This document shows positions 1 through 12,315 of a stretch of DNA of 60,000 nt, piece after piece (positions within the stretch are counted from its first letter, which is position 1; each line of letters starts with the position of its first letter). Position numbers and translations under genes: made by a program. The stretch is taken from positions 3,444,620 through 3,504,619 of the forward strand of contig CM055097.1 in the NCBI GenBank assembly GCA_029204225.1. Reading direction: 5' to 3'. This stretch comes from Diphasiastrum complanatum. Lineage: Eukaryota; Streptophyta; Lycopodiopsida; Lycopodiales; Lycopodiaceae. The notes below the pieces were generated by a model. That model saw only the letters and a list, made by a program, of their open reading frames with translations, ran no database searches and was not told where the DNA came from.

Positions 1-339
1 TGGATCCAAACATCAAGTGAATGGTATTGGTTCATTGTGGCTCAACAGCAATGGCAGAGACAAACGACTCGAAGACGTTCTGTTCGTGCCTACACTGCAG
101 CAGGACTTGCTTTCTGTGGCAAGAATAGCTGATGTAGGGATGTGTGTGACATTTTCTGACGAAGCATGCAACGTGGTTGATGCCAGTACCAGTACACTGA
201 TCACTCAAGGCAGAAGAAAAGGTAATCTATATCACTTGAAGGCATGATGATTCGCTAGACACTCTGCGGCACATGAGACTATGCCACATGAACTCAATGG
301 CACTTTACCAAGCAAGCCATCATGGAGCAATAACAAGGG

Positions 340-358
<19 letters not shown>
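1..358 (+). pseudogene. Ty1/copia protease tail and GAG-pre-integrase fragment
   Basis: The open frame at 17-247 reads like the second half of a copia protease (NGIGSLWL, EDVLFVPTLQQDLLSVARI) and runs into the start of the GAG-pre-integrase segment (GRRKGNLYHLKA). A stop at 245-247 ends it, but the next frame continues the family pattern (HMRLCHMNSMALYQ) to about 358, so a one-base frameshift is present. The protease catalytic DSG would lie left of the window. At about 340-358 it meets the minus-strand RNase H end of another copia fragment, so the two pieces are not collinear. It is dead mobile-element DNA. Confidence 0.8.
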
Positions 359-3009
<2,651 letters not shown>

Positions 3010-3011
3010 AT

Positions 3012-3190
3012 TTAAAGGCCCACAAATGTTACTCCAGAATTAAAGCACATAGGTTGCCTTTCTCTAACTCTATCACTAAGACTATTCACCCTCTTAAGTT
3101 GATCCATTTGGATGTACATTTTGCAAGCACAAGGAGCAATGGTGGAGCCACAATGTTTGTAAGATTTAATGATGAATCTTCTAATAATCA
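3012..3190 (+). pseudogene. copia integrase N-terminal fragment
   Basis: One frame gives HPLKLIHLDVHF followed by NGGATMFVRFNDES. This parallels the better-preserved copy at 3713-3810 (HPLNLIHSDVHF, GGATCFVTFIDDF). It is a short second copy of the segment between the integrase zinc finger and catalytic core, abutting the minus-strand integrase of the previous element at about 3009. The first core aspartate region is changed (RFNDE for TFIDD). Confidence 0.7.
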
Positions 3191-3469
3191 TATTGGAAAA
3201 AATTGTTGGATTATTCTCCTACTAATCAACTAATTGACATTTTAATCTTCGTCCAATTTGTATCTAGACCTGCAAATTTCTTCGTGTTTTTACACAGTCT
3301 GCATAACTACTCAGAAACGGCTCACAGTGTTGGCATTTTTGGGATTTTCTCTCACTTTGACTTTTTCACAAAATGCCAAATGCCTCAAATGTTAAGGAAA
3401 AAGACGTTGGCGAAGACCTTCACATTTTTTGCATAACGGTTTAAGTTCATTTCTACAGAGTGACAATTT

Positions 3470-3867
3470 ATGTTTCAATCTATAAATGCTTGTAATGTTG
3501 CTCTTGTAAACAGGCTATCTATGGAGGAGTTATGGCATAGGAGGTTGGGACATCCCAACTACAAATCCATGCTCTCTATGATCAAAGAAGCCAAAGCTAT
3601 TGGCTTGCCAAAGTCATTTTTCAAGGAGATCAAGCCATGTGAGGCTTGTGCTATTGCTAAATCTCACAAAAAGCCATTTACAAGATCTTCTATCAAGAGT
3701 AAGCATCCTTTGAATTTGATCCACTCGGATGTTCATTTCTCATCATTTATGAGCAAGGGAGGAGCCACTTGTTTTGTTACCTTTATTGATGATTTCACAA
3801 GATTCACTTGGATATATCTTCTTGCTTCTAAATCTATGGTGTTTGATCATTTTCTTACATTGACCGA
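3470..3867 (+). pseudogene. copia GAG-pre-integrase and integrase N-terminus, truncated
   Basis: The frame opens with the HHCC zinc-finger region (ELWHRRLGHPNYKSM, then CEACAIAKSHKKPF, i.e. H-X4-H...C-X2-C). It continues into the integrase core with the first catalytic aspartate (FVTFIDDFTRFTWIYLL). Homology stops near 3867 (FDHFLTLTDS), where the sequence turns into GGGTCG-word DNA, so the rest of integrase was lost or displaced by another insertion. No LTR is attached. Confidence 0.85.
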
Positions 3868-3879
3868 CAGTATTGAAAA

Positions 3880-4055
3880 ATTACATAGGGTCGGATTTTA
3901 TACAAAGGATCAAAAAATATACATTGGGTCGTAAAAATATGCTGAGGGTCGTATTTTGCGGGGTTGGAAAAATTAGACTCGATCCGATCTGATCTAGGGT
4001 TGAACACGCCCGTATAATCTAGTGAAGAGTCCGAACCGATCTGACCCGACCCAAG
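3880..4055. repeat. GGGTCG/CGACCC word cluster
   Basis: GGGTCG recurs at about 3889, 3927 and 3948, and its complement appears in the CTGACCCGACCC stretch near 4040. TCCGATCTGATC-type words lie between. The cluster begins exactly where the copia frame at 3470-3867 breaks off. It has the same style as the other self-complementary word arrays in the window. No terminal repeats were resolved. Confidence 0.5.
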
Positions 4056-4204
4056 GTAAAAAAAATCTCTGCTGCCAAAATTCGAGCTTTTTGATTTCAA
4101 CTTTCAGGATGCTCATTAACAAAAAGATTTGAGGATAAGCATTGAAATCCAACAATTTGTGCAACCCTATGAGTACTCTCTCTATATCACAACTAGAATA
4201 CTTT

Positions 4205-4575
4205 GTGTTTATCCACGCAGAGTATCCACGCGAGACCCGACACTTAGTCGATTTTCCAAAATTTTGTTTGCGTGGAACATCCACGCGTGGATTATCCACG
4301 TCAAAAAAATTTTGAACACACCTCCGGCCAGTCTACCGGTGTCTTTCTGACACAATGCTGAAAAATTTATGCACGTGGATAATCCACGCAAAACTGAATT
4401 TTGAAAATTCCGGCAACTGTTTGAGAGGGAAGGTTGGCAGCGTTGGAAAGCAGTTTTGGCGTGGATAATCCACGCGTGGATGATCCACACAAATTTCAGT
4501 TTGTTCATCGGACGAGACTGGAAGTTAAAGATATCCACGCATGGATATCTTTTGCGTGGATTATCCACGCATTTT
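4205..4575. repeat. Array of TCCACGCGTGGA-type palindromic words (family A)
   Basis: About a dozen copies of ATCCACGC or its complement GCGTGGAT occur in both orientations, often fused as the palindrome TCCACGCGTGGA or as GTGGATAATCCACGC. They are separated by 20-90 bp of unrelated AT-rich DNA. The same word family recurs at 13,821-13,905, just upstream of a Transposase_24-like gene. Mixed-orientation short repeats near transposon ends are typical of CACTA subterminal regions, where the element's own protein binds. That reading is inference. Confidence 0.75.
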
Positions 4576-4584
4576 TTTTTGTTT

Positions 4585-4790
4585 TGTTTTTTGCATGTTG
4601 ATAATGACATGAAACTAGTTAGATAAATATATTTCTAAAGTGAATTATATTATGATTAGGTTATATATATATTTTTTTCTAAAGTGAATTATATTATGAT
4701 GAGGTTTTTTTTTTTTTTTTTTTTGCATGTTCATAATGAAATAGAATTAGTTTAATAAATATTTTTCTAAAGTGAATTATATCATGGTGT
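4585..4790. repeat. Diverged tandem duplication in AT-rich DNA
   Basis: TTTCTAAAGTGAATTATAT occurs three times (about 4631, 4677 and 4766). TTTGCATGTT(G/C)ATAATGA occurs at about 4590 and 4722. A T20 tract separates the two larger copies. It is non-coding. Confidence 0.75.
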
Positions 4791-5301
4791 TCCTAGATGA
4801 TTGGGATTTTTTATGAGGGCGGCCACCTACTTTTATAAGACAGTTGACTTGAGCTACCAAGAAGGTAATTATGCATGATCTAAGGCTTTGAGAGCCAGGG
4901 GTTTAGGTTCTACCCTAATGGCACTCTACCTAATCTCATATCCGAGATCATTTGATATGGATTGAGAGCTCATTTTGTACATACTTCGAGAGATTATCAA
5001 GAGATGGTGATTTTGGCAAGTTTTCTCTTTAATGAGGAATTGATGAATGATGAATGTGATATTTTTTGTGTCTAATGAATAGATCTGAATCTGAACAAAG
5101 TATTATACTTTCCACGTGTGTGACAGGATGTGAAGATCAATTATTTCTAGTTTTATTGTGGTGTTCAAAAGCCTTTGCCAATTAGATACAAAATAGGTTG
5201 AATTGTGTGCTAGTTTTCTATCTATTAGATATAAGGGAAACCTTTGATGCTTTTTCAAGGTTTTAGTATCCAAATGAGGTTCATAACCTTTGATTTTAAC
5301 A
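4786..5301 (+). mobile_element. Candidate copia 5' LTR
   Basis: The right edge is well defined because the sequence ends in CA at 5300-5301, directly before a methionine-tRNA primer-binding site. The left edge is a guess at the TGTTCC at 4786, which would give a 516 bp LTR with TG...CA ends. No second copy was found in the window to confirm the edges. Confidence 0.5.
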
Positions 5302-5314
5302 TGGTATCAGAGCC
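5302..5314 (+). promoter_or_regulatory. LTR-retrotransposon primer-binding site (initiator tRNA-Met)
   Basis: TGGTATCAGAGCC matches the 3' end complement of initiator tRNA-Met used by most plant copia elements. It marks where minus-strand DNA synthesis would start. It is followed within about 160 bp by RT coding sequence, so gag, protease and integrase are missing from this copy. Confidence 0.85.
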
Positions 5315-5460
5315 CAAATGCAACCATCAAGGCTCAAATACAAGGAAGAGAGAAGCAATTACAAGTTGATGATTGTTTAATTTTTATTGCCCGTATTACT
5401 ACCTTAAGTTTGATGATGTTCCTTCAAGTGTGAATGAAACTGTAGCAACAAAAGAGTGAT

Positions 5461-5695
5461 TTGATGTAATGAAAAGTGAGATGAGTACACGATGTATTGT
5501 TTGAGATACTTGTAAAATTATTGATCCTCCATCAAAGATACAAAATGTTACTGTTTGCAAATGGGTCTTTAAGATCAAGCTTAATCAAGATGGTAGTGTG
5601 AACATTTATAAAACAAGACTAGTTGCCAAGGGATATGCTCAATTCAAGGGGATTGACTATGATGAAACACTTGATTTTGTCATAGTTTGTGGTGG
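5461..5695 (+). pseudogene. copia RT N-terminal fragment
   Basis: The frame reads FDVMKSEMST, then after a stop [20 protein letters not shown] and [20 protein letters not shown], which is the conserved start of the copia RT domain. Two stop codons lie in the first 30 codons. The sequence loses homology after [10 protein letters not shown]. With the upstream primer-binding site it makes an internally deleted element. Confidence 0.8.
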
Positions 5696-5697
5696 TG

Positions 5698-6478
5698 ATT
5701 TCATTAACTCACATGCTTTTAGTGATTTACTGCCTTTGCAGCATTTGTTAAAAAATGAGAATTTTCTTGGAACATGAAGCCGTACATCTATCTTCACCGA
5801 CATTATCTCCAAAAAAATGGGATTGAAGTCAAACTATGTCTATTCTTTTCACTTACTTGACCATAAATGAGACTCTATTTTGGCTAAATAACAATCATTT
5901 GAAAGGCGCGGCCGCAGACAGGGAGGTTGCGGGCTGTTCGCGCGCCCAACGTGATGGATACTGTAGTGTCTCGAAGGCCATAGCAACTATAGGAGTGCGG
6001 TTCAACGCCCAGATGTAGTTTGGACCTTTGGATGAGGTGTCAAATGCATCGATGGTCCAGAACTTGTGAAGGGAGAGAAACTTGGACCACAAGATTTGGT
6101 TCAGCTATTGGATGAGTTTTGAATAGGGCCCTGAAGAAGTGAAGTGCATTCTGGCCTTCAACTTCATTAAAAATTTTCATATAGAAATTTGAGTTGGGTC
6201 CCTTCACAAGTGAAGAGTGAAGTTTCTTCAAGGTGAAGAAACAGTTCAAAAACTTGATCAAGTTCTAGCATGATTATGCATTGCACTGTTGATCAAATCC
6301 TACTAACCTTTGTTTTGTGAGTTGAACTTTGGATCAAAAGCATATTTCAGGTCTATTGAAGATCAGAGGCTGAGAAGAAGCTATTTTGGATCAGATCATA
6401 ACAGCTAATCATGTGTTGATTGTGAGGCTTGTGCATATTCAATACTAACAATGTTCTGTTCAATGTATTGTTCACAAT
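5698..6478. other. Non-coding stretch, no gene recognised
   Basis: Mostly AT-rich. A short GC-rich patch at about 5905-5970 contains a NotI-type GCGGCCGC. Short open frames on both strands show no family motifs. Confidence 0.6.
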
Positions 6479-6481
6479 CTC

Positions 6482-6570
6482 CACTTATGTGGATGAACAC
6501 GCTCCTTTGTGGATGAACACTCTCCTTACATGGATGAAACTTCTCCTTAAGTGGATGAAAAATACTCTTT
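6482..6570. repeat. Imperfect 20-22 bp minisatellite
   Basis: Four adjacent units built on GTGGATGAACACTCTCCTT, with variants GTGGATGAAAAATACTC and TGGATGAAACTTCTCC. A looser fifth copy (TTGGATGAAAGATACCC) lies at about 6614. The apparent minus-strand frames with repeated FIH residues are a by-product of this repeat. Confidence 0.8.
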
Positions 6571-7346
6571 GAGTGAACTTGTATTTTTCCAAAAGGCTGA
6601 GCAAAGCTCGCACTTGGATGAAAGATACCCTTTTGGGTGAACATATTGTCAACAATCTTTTGCATAAATTTTGGTGTACTTTGTTGAGCATGTAAGTAAC
6701 TCTCCTTATGTAATTTGATTGGAGCATTTGCTGGAAGGTTTTAACCATTATGCAAATGTGTTTTCAGGTTCTTAACAGGTTGAGGAACATTCTCATGAAA
6801 AGTGATCTTAGATCTACATCTAAACACCAAGATTTGACAAGCTAGTGAAGCTAGTCTTGTGATTTACTAAGTGTGCTCTTTCATTCACCTCTAGAGCTTG
6901 TATTTATCATTTGCTGGAGTTTATAAACTTTTAGAAGTGTGGTTTACATGTGGTTTTACAGGTTGAATCAATATCTTAGTGTGTTGATCATATGTTGATC
7001 AAGTTTGTTCAATTCTAGGTATTCTTGGCAGCCTAGTCTTGTGTATTTTCTAAGAATGCAAGTAACTCTTCACACCATAACTTGATTTGGTCACTTGATA
7101 GAAAGTTTGAGAGCTTAAGAAAGAGTGTTTTCAATTTGGTTTGAGTTTGTAATCCATTCTTAGTGTGTGCAAAGTGTTGCATATGTTTCAATCTTCCTTT
7201 CTATGCTTGGAAACTAGCCAGGTTCAAGATAGAAGTGTTTTAGGGTCCTAGATCTTATGAGATCTCCTTATCCATCATTTGTTGAGAGAAAAGTAAGTGT
7301 TAGGTGCATTAGGACAAAGCCTAAAAGTTGAAGAATCATTATATTC
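6571..7346. other. Leader-like non-coding DNA with a weak internal repeat
   Basis: A roughly 50 bp segment (AAGTAACTCTCC...TTGATTGGAGCA) at 6691-6741 has a diverged copy at 7057-7107. This stretch precedes the gag start at 7347 where a 5' LTR and leader would be expected. I found no match to the 3' LTR at 10,475 and no primer-binding site, so the 5' LTR is missing or too diverged. Confidence 0.45.
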
Positions 7347-7462
7347 ATGGCTTCCAATGGTGGGATCATGTTAGAAACTAATGATAGGTTGAGTTCATCA
7401 AACAACTCTACCTGGAAAGTGAGGATGGAATCCTTACTTGAGTTGAATGAACTCATGAACAT
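7347..7462 (+). pseudogene. copia gag N-terminal stub
   Basis: The frame begins MASNGGIMLETNDRLSSSNN and contains WKVRMESLLELNEL. This is the conserved N-terminus of copia Gag and is close to the intact gag at 29,772 (WKVRMESLLVLQDL). Gag homology then stops. The next preserved piece, in another frame, is the region before the zinc knuckle. So roughly 200 codons of capsid domain are deleted. Confidence 0.8.
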
Positions 7463-7465
7463 AGG

Positions 7466-8764
7466 TTGCAATCAAAGCTTGATGGTGCATCCTTGCAAGG
7501 TGGAGGTGAAGAGGCTTTCTTCACAAAAGGAAAAGTCAAAGGCAAAGGTAAAGGCAAAGGAAAATGGTCCAAATGTGGTAACTCGGATCATGATGATCAC
7601 TCTTCCTCCTCCTCTTCTACTTCTTTTAGAAAGAAAGACAAGTCAAAGTTCAAGTGCTTTTATTGTGGGATAAAAGGTCATTTTGCAAATGAATGTCATA
7701 AGAAGCAAACTAATGAAGGTAGCAAGCAAAACAACTTTTGTACTTCTAATGAGGATCTAGATTCTTGTGATTCTCTCATGATGTGTTCTTCAAGTCTAAT
7801 GTCAAGTGGAAGTGGCAAGGATTCATGGTGGATAGATAGTGGATCTAGTTCACACATGACTAGTCACAAGGAGTTCTTTACTTCTTTGATCTCTTATGTT
7901 GGAACCAAGAAAGTCGTTCACATGCCAAATGGTGGTGAGTGTATGATCAAAGGTATTGGCTCAATTCCTATTTGCCTTTCTACTAATAGGAATGTAAGGC
8001 TTGATGGTGATCTTTACATTCCTTCACTTTCAAGGAATTTGCTAAGTGTTGGTCAAATGTTAAAAAAAGGGTACAAGACAAAGTTTGTTGGGGATGTTTG
8101 CTTCATTACTAAGGGAGATGTCTTGATTGCTAGGGGCAATAGACAGGGTAGACTTTACAAGCTTGATGCATTTGTTATGTCTAACAAGAGGAATGAAATG
8201 GATGTTGGTGGTTCTTTCAACGTTCAAAAGTCAATCCCTAGCATCAATAAGATTGGTAGATCTTATGCAAAGTCTAAAGAACTTCCTTATGCTAGATCTA
8301 GGTTGAGATCTAATGAGCTTCTTGGAGATAGTTATTGTTGTGCTAACTTGGCAACTTTTGGTGAATGTATGATCAATGTTTTGGATCCATTGGATCTTGA
8401 AGATGGACTAGTGCTACCTACTAGTCAAATGGAGTCATGTGGTGCTAAATTAGTATCATGTTTGAACTCTTATACTCATAGATTTCCAAGTCTTGGTGGC
8501 TCTTCAATGGAAGTACATGGAAAGTGCAAAAATGAAAAAGGTAAGAAGAGAGCTAACTTCATCAATGGAGGTGATGAAAACTCTTCTTTGGAAATGGTTG
8601 TTGCTAATGACTTATTTACTCATTTGGAAAGAGATGATGCTTTGAGCATGATTGAGGAAAAATTTTCTTTTGTATCTTTATGTGACGAGTCCAGAAAGTC
8701 ATTTGTGAAACAAGTGGTGTCACATGTATTCATAAAGAAAGTAGATCAAAAGGTTCTATCATGA
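7466..8764 (+). CDS. Zinc-knuckle and aspartic protease of a copia-like element, fused to an unrecognised C-terminus
   Basis: This open frame of 432 codons starts with the Gag tail (GGGEEAFFTKGKVKGKGKGK). A CCHC zinc knuckle follows at residues 64-77 (CFYCGIKGHFANEC), which binds RNA in Gag. A copia aspartic protease then starts at about residue 121 with WWIDSGSSSHM (catalytic D124-S-G126) and LPSLSRNLLSVGQML-like hydrophobic segments. After GRLYKLDAF, at about residue 225, an ordinary copia frame would enter the integrase HHCC finger. Here 200 residues follow that I cannot assign. The frame is open to its stop. The upstream gag is deleted and no RT follows, so the element would depend on others to move. 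Confidence 0.8.
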   Translation: MQSKLDGASLQGGGEEAFFTKGKVKGKGKGKGKWSKCGNSDHDDHSSSSSSTSFRKKDKSKFKCFYCGIKGHFANECHKKQTNEGSKQNNFCTSNEDLDSCDSLMMCSSSLMSSGSGKDSWWIDSGSSSHMTSHKEFFTSLISYVGTKKVVHMPNGGECMIKGIGSIPICLSTNRNVRLDGDLYIPSLSRNLLSVGQMLKKGYKTKFVGDVCFITKGDVLIARGNRQGRLYKLDAFVMSNKRNEMDVGGSFNVQKSIPSINKIGRSYAKSKELPYARSRLRSNELLGDSYCCANLATFGECMINVLDPLDLEDGLVLPTSQMESCGAKLVSCLNSYTHRFPSLGGSSMEVHGKCKNEKGKKRANFINGGDENSSLEMVVANDLFTHLERDDALSMIEEKFSFVSLCDESRKSFVKQVVSHVFIKKVDQKVLS

Positions 8765-9072
8765 GACTTGGTGAGGAAGATCTCAAGTCAAAAGGGAGAG
8801 ATGAATGTGAAGTGTTCAAAGTAGGATGTACTTTGAATGATGCTTTTGTGAATGATAGTGAGGGTTCATTATCATTACCTATATCATTGATTAGAAGTCC
8901 AGGTTTGACAAGAAAAAGTACTTCAATCATTCTTATGTTGAAGGAACTATGTATTCTTTTCATGGCTTCTAATGTTCGAGATTCTTCCATTTCTTATAAT
9001 GCAACTATCAAGAGGGAGATTGCTAACTTTAGTGGTGCGAGTCTTGTGCAGGAAAGGGCAAAGGAAGAGTGA
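8761..9072 (+). other. Unrecognised reading frame 1 after the protease (copia-like element)
   Basis: 103 codons, overlapping the previous stop by 4 bases. No known motif is visible. Near 9050 the continuation of the protein-like sequence moves to the next frame (9033-9403), suggesting a frameshift in a formerly longer frame. It lies between the protease and the 3' LTR, where RT would normally be. Confidence 0.35.
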
Positions 9073-9403
9073 CTCTTGGGAAGATTCAAGGCATGGATCT
9101 TACATCTCTTCATCAACTCAAAGGTTGTATGATTGTGGTGGAGTGTTCATGCATGATCAAGATGGCAAAAGGTTGGATGAAGAAGACTACATGGAGCAAC
9201 TCAAGTGGCAATTTCTCCAAGGCAAGGAGAATCTCATTGGTGAGCTCATTGAGGTTTGGTTTGAGCTCAAATGGGCTGGTTTGATTAGGTTTGATACTCA
9301 ACTTCATCTACTCTACTTCATGTTGGATAGAACTGTAGAAATCTATCTTGTGGTTTATGATAGTGACATTGTTTTCACTAACTATAGTGAAAGGTTGAAA
9401 TAA
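9033..9403 (+). other. Unrecognised reading frame 2 after the protease
   Basis: From about 9033 this frame gives a hydrophilic, acidic protein-like stretch (DGKRLDEEDYMEQLKWQFLQ, ELIEVWFELKWAGLIRF). There is no RT, integrase or RNase H motif. It could be a captured host fragment or a lineage-specific internal region. Confidence 0.35.
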
Positions 9404-9507
9404 GCAATGATGAGATCTTGTGGGATATTAATCACGTGTTTTAGAGGGAGTATCTTTAGAGGGTCAGATCTGAAGATGTTTATAAATGCAAAGTCCTTGA
9501 TGTTTTA

Positions 9508-10008
9508 TTGGAAGATGATCTTGAATTGCTTCATCAACACCAAGAGGCAAATTGCAATTGGAAGCTAGTCAAAAGCATCAAAGGGGAGCCACATGGGCAA
9601 AGCATTTTGGATCTGTTTTTGCAGGTTCTTGAGGGTTCAAGTAAGGTTCTTGGAGAAGCAAGGAAGTGTCCTTTTACTCTACCTTATTTGTTTAATCTCA
9701 TGTATGAACATTGTCATGTAAATGTGTTGGAATTGTCAAAATTCAATGAAACTAGTTCCATAGTTTTGCAACCTTTGGATCTTGGAGATGGAATAGCTAT
9801 CATTGCTGGTTCTTATGATCAAGTACATGCATTCATTCAAATCTTGAAAGATATTGAAGTGGTCAATATGTTTACTTTTGAGCAAAGTTCAAGATCTAGC
9901 ATCCTAGTGTTGGCAAATTGGCAAATTGTTGACAATGTGGAATCAAGGGTTGTATGCAAATCTTGTGGAGATACTTCAAGTATTTCAAGTTCAGGTTTTG
10001 CTCATTAA
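9508..10008 (+). other. Unrecognised reading frame 3, before the 3' LTR
   Basis: 166 open codons of ordinary composition (MEDDLELLHQHQEANCNWKL; PLDLGDGIAIIAGSYDQVHA). A possible CX2C pair (CKSCGD) lies near the C-terminus. I recognise no family. The segment ends about 450 bp before the polypurine tract. Its length and smooth composition argue against pure noise, but no function can be given. Confidence 0.35.
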
Positions 10009-10458
10009 AATGGAGCAGAGAACAAATCATTTTGGCATTTATTCACTCAAGGGCTTTCATGTGTTGGAGATCTACAAAGGCAAGGTGGTGATGGAGGTTC
10101 ATTCATGGAGATACATGGTGCATTCACTATGGGCATAGTGGAATGTGGAGGAGGCATGCAAACACTTGTTGGTTACTTTCACCTACAACTTGTTTGCTGT
10201 TTTTTTACAGAGAATTCAAAGGTGGACACATGGAGGAATCCTTTCATTATAATTATATGTTCTTTTACATGTATCATGTTCACCATTCTATGTAAAATTG
10301 ATGTAAGAAATAATGAAGCATCCTATATGGACACTATTATCTATATCAATTATGTTGTACTTCATATTGTACATATTAGAACACTTGAGAAGAGATCTAT
10401 TACCATGATAAAGATCATTCTTAGGTTGGAGCAAAGTAGTGTTGTAAAACTAGCAAGT

Positions 10459-10474
10459 TAAGTTGAAGAGGGAG
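10459..10474 (+). promoter_or_regulatory. Polypurine tract of the copia-like element
   Basis: The purine-rich AGTTGAAGAGGGAG lies directly before a TGTGAAAATTG LTR start. This is the expected plus-strand primer, and it fixes the element's orientation as plus. Confidence 0.75.
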
Positions 10475-11125
10475 TGTGAAAATTGTCAACATTTTTTAGC
10501 TAGTTTGAGGCCTAAATTGGCAGTTTTTGTACATAGTTTTGGATCTAACATTTCACACATGTGAAAGAGGCCTAGATAATTTTATTTTAGTATATATTTC
10601 ATGTTGAAGAAGTCTCAAATTTCAGGACCTTCAAAATGACACCAAAATCATGTTATTTGGACATACAGACCAAAATTGGCTATTTTAGGCTACTGGTGTC
10701 CTAAAATTGGGTCCTAAGTTCTAGAGAGAGGAGAGAGAGTCATCTCTCTCACCTATATTAGGCTGAAATTCGTGGAGAACAGGTTGGAGAAACTTATTGT
10801 ATTGTTGAGAGAGATCAATAGATCATTGTCACAGTTTCTTCCTCCATTGAGAGCATTGCTTTGTGTATTGTCTTCAAGCTTTTGTGTATGATCTAAAGAG
10901 GTTTCCAAAAGCGGTAGGCTGCTATTGTAGGGCTAGTATGCTGTTGTTTCTGGCTGCCATCAGTACACTTTATTGTCTCTTGAATGCTTTGTCAAGTTCA
11001 TGTGTATCAAAGGTAGCATTAGAATGCTTTGCCATTTCTAACTTTTGTAGCTTGTTGTGCAAAGATCTTAGCCACGTATTTTGGGAGTTTGGATCCATTC
11101 AAGATCCACTTTTTTCACACATTTT
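10475..11125 (+). mobile_element. 3' LTR of the copia-like element
   Basis: It begins TGTGAAAATTGTC after a polypurine tract, like the LTR starts at 17,434 and 29,130. It contains a GAGAGAGGAGAGAGAG stretch and ends near the tnp2 fragment. The right edge is approximate because no 5' partner is visible. Confidence 0.55.
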
Positions 11126-11129
11126 ATGT

Positions 11130-11930
11130 CTATTTGAATTTCCAATCAATAAATACTAAATAGAAAAATGCACCAAGTACATGTAAATACCTGACAATGA
11201 TTGATAGTTTGTATATGGTCTCACAAATATCTTTTGACAAGCACCCACGAATTGACAATGGATAGATGAATTGAATCATTTTCAGCCAATCATGAGATTT
11301 GAGACCTTGCAACTTTCCATCCACTGTGAATGATGACCGTAGAGAATGGGCAAAACCAGTTGGTGTTCTAATGTCATGAATAATGGAGCGCACTTGGTTA
11401 AGCTCCTCCTTAGTGAATGTCCAAGGTACTTTTGGAGCATGATCTTCACCATTTTTTATCCAATATTCTTTTTTGGTGTTTGATTCTTTCAGATCGTGCC
11501 TTGCAGCAATGGTATCTTTTTCTCCAATCAAGTGTTTCCAAATAGATTCACCCACATTTTTAAATATGTGCATGGGATCAAGTAGGTGATTAATCAAAAG
11601 TTTATTCCAATATTCCAAACGATGAAATATAGATAATCTTTTCATACCATTGATTGGCTTTGTTTGAGATTCCTCCCATAGTATTCGCCAATCTTTCACG
11701 GACATCCTCTTTGGAGGCATCTCTCTCTCAACTCTTCCTCCAAAACCTCTTCTATGAGTGTCTCTGAATGGATGGCCTTCATGCAAGTATTCACGATGAT
11801 TTTCATAAACCACTTTTTTGAGACTAAAAGAGTATCTTTCCACAAGATTTGGCCCGCACAAACATTCTATTTGGATTTTTCCTTTTAGAAGCAAGTGAGA
11901 GATTAACTTCAAAGTATCGTGGCACTCATC
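11130..11930 (-). pseudogene. CACTA (En/Spm) transposase tnp2 fragment
   Basis: On the minus strand, CHDTLKLISHLL begins at about 11,925 and the frame stays open to 11,130 (260 codons). It shows the tnp2 (Transposase_21) pattern: REYLHEGHPFRDTHRRGFGG, LSIFHRLEYWNKLL, then the signature LLDPMHIFKNVGESIWKHLI (family form NLDVMHIEKNV). Later come TGFAHSLRS and GLKSHDWLKMIQFIYPLSIR. It lacks the N-terminal two thirds and the C-terminus (tnp2 proteins usually exceed 700 residues), so it is a fragment. An open frame at 11,931-12,164 upstream may be its decayed continuation. A different CACTA-type protein gene lies on the other strand at 14,238. Confidence 0.87.
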
Positions 11931-12260
11931 CTATCGCTCAATATTTATTGGCCAAACTATACTTGAAGTGTCATAAGGGTCAAAGATTAAAGCATTTTCG
12001 AAAAACACTTTAAAGAGTTTACCTCTCGTACTCTTGCATTCTCTGTGTGCACTCCATTGACCCAAATATGATCGTTGTGCATGTACATGTTTCCTCTCAT
12101 CATATTCTAGTTGAAACTGGTCCAATAATCCAATTGCAAATTGCACAAATTCTTTCAGTGTCATTCAAGTGAAAATTGACAAATTCTAACATGTGACGTA
12201 TTGTAACATGTGACAAAAATTGACAAAATAGTCTTTGTACATTTAGTGCATTTTCAACCT

Positions 12261-12312
12261 TCATTTGTGATGGAGTGGTGTCTTGGCTTTCCAAAGAGCA
12301 ATATACTATATC
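12261..12312 (+). pseudogene. Tiny copia RNase H fragment
   Basis: The segment CDGVVSWLSKEQYTIS closely matches the RNase H of the element at 16,117 (CDGVVSWLSKKQDTIS), at the DNA level too. It is about 50 bp, with nothing else of pol around it. It lies between the tnp2 fragment and AT-rich DNA. Confidence 0.75.
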
Positions 12313-12315
12313 CAA

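Noticed and set aside
5905-5970. Vector or adaptor contamination suggested by a NotI site in a GC-rich patch
   Set aside because: The flanks are continuous AT-rich plant-like DNA, and no vector sequence is recognisable.
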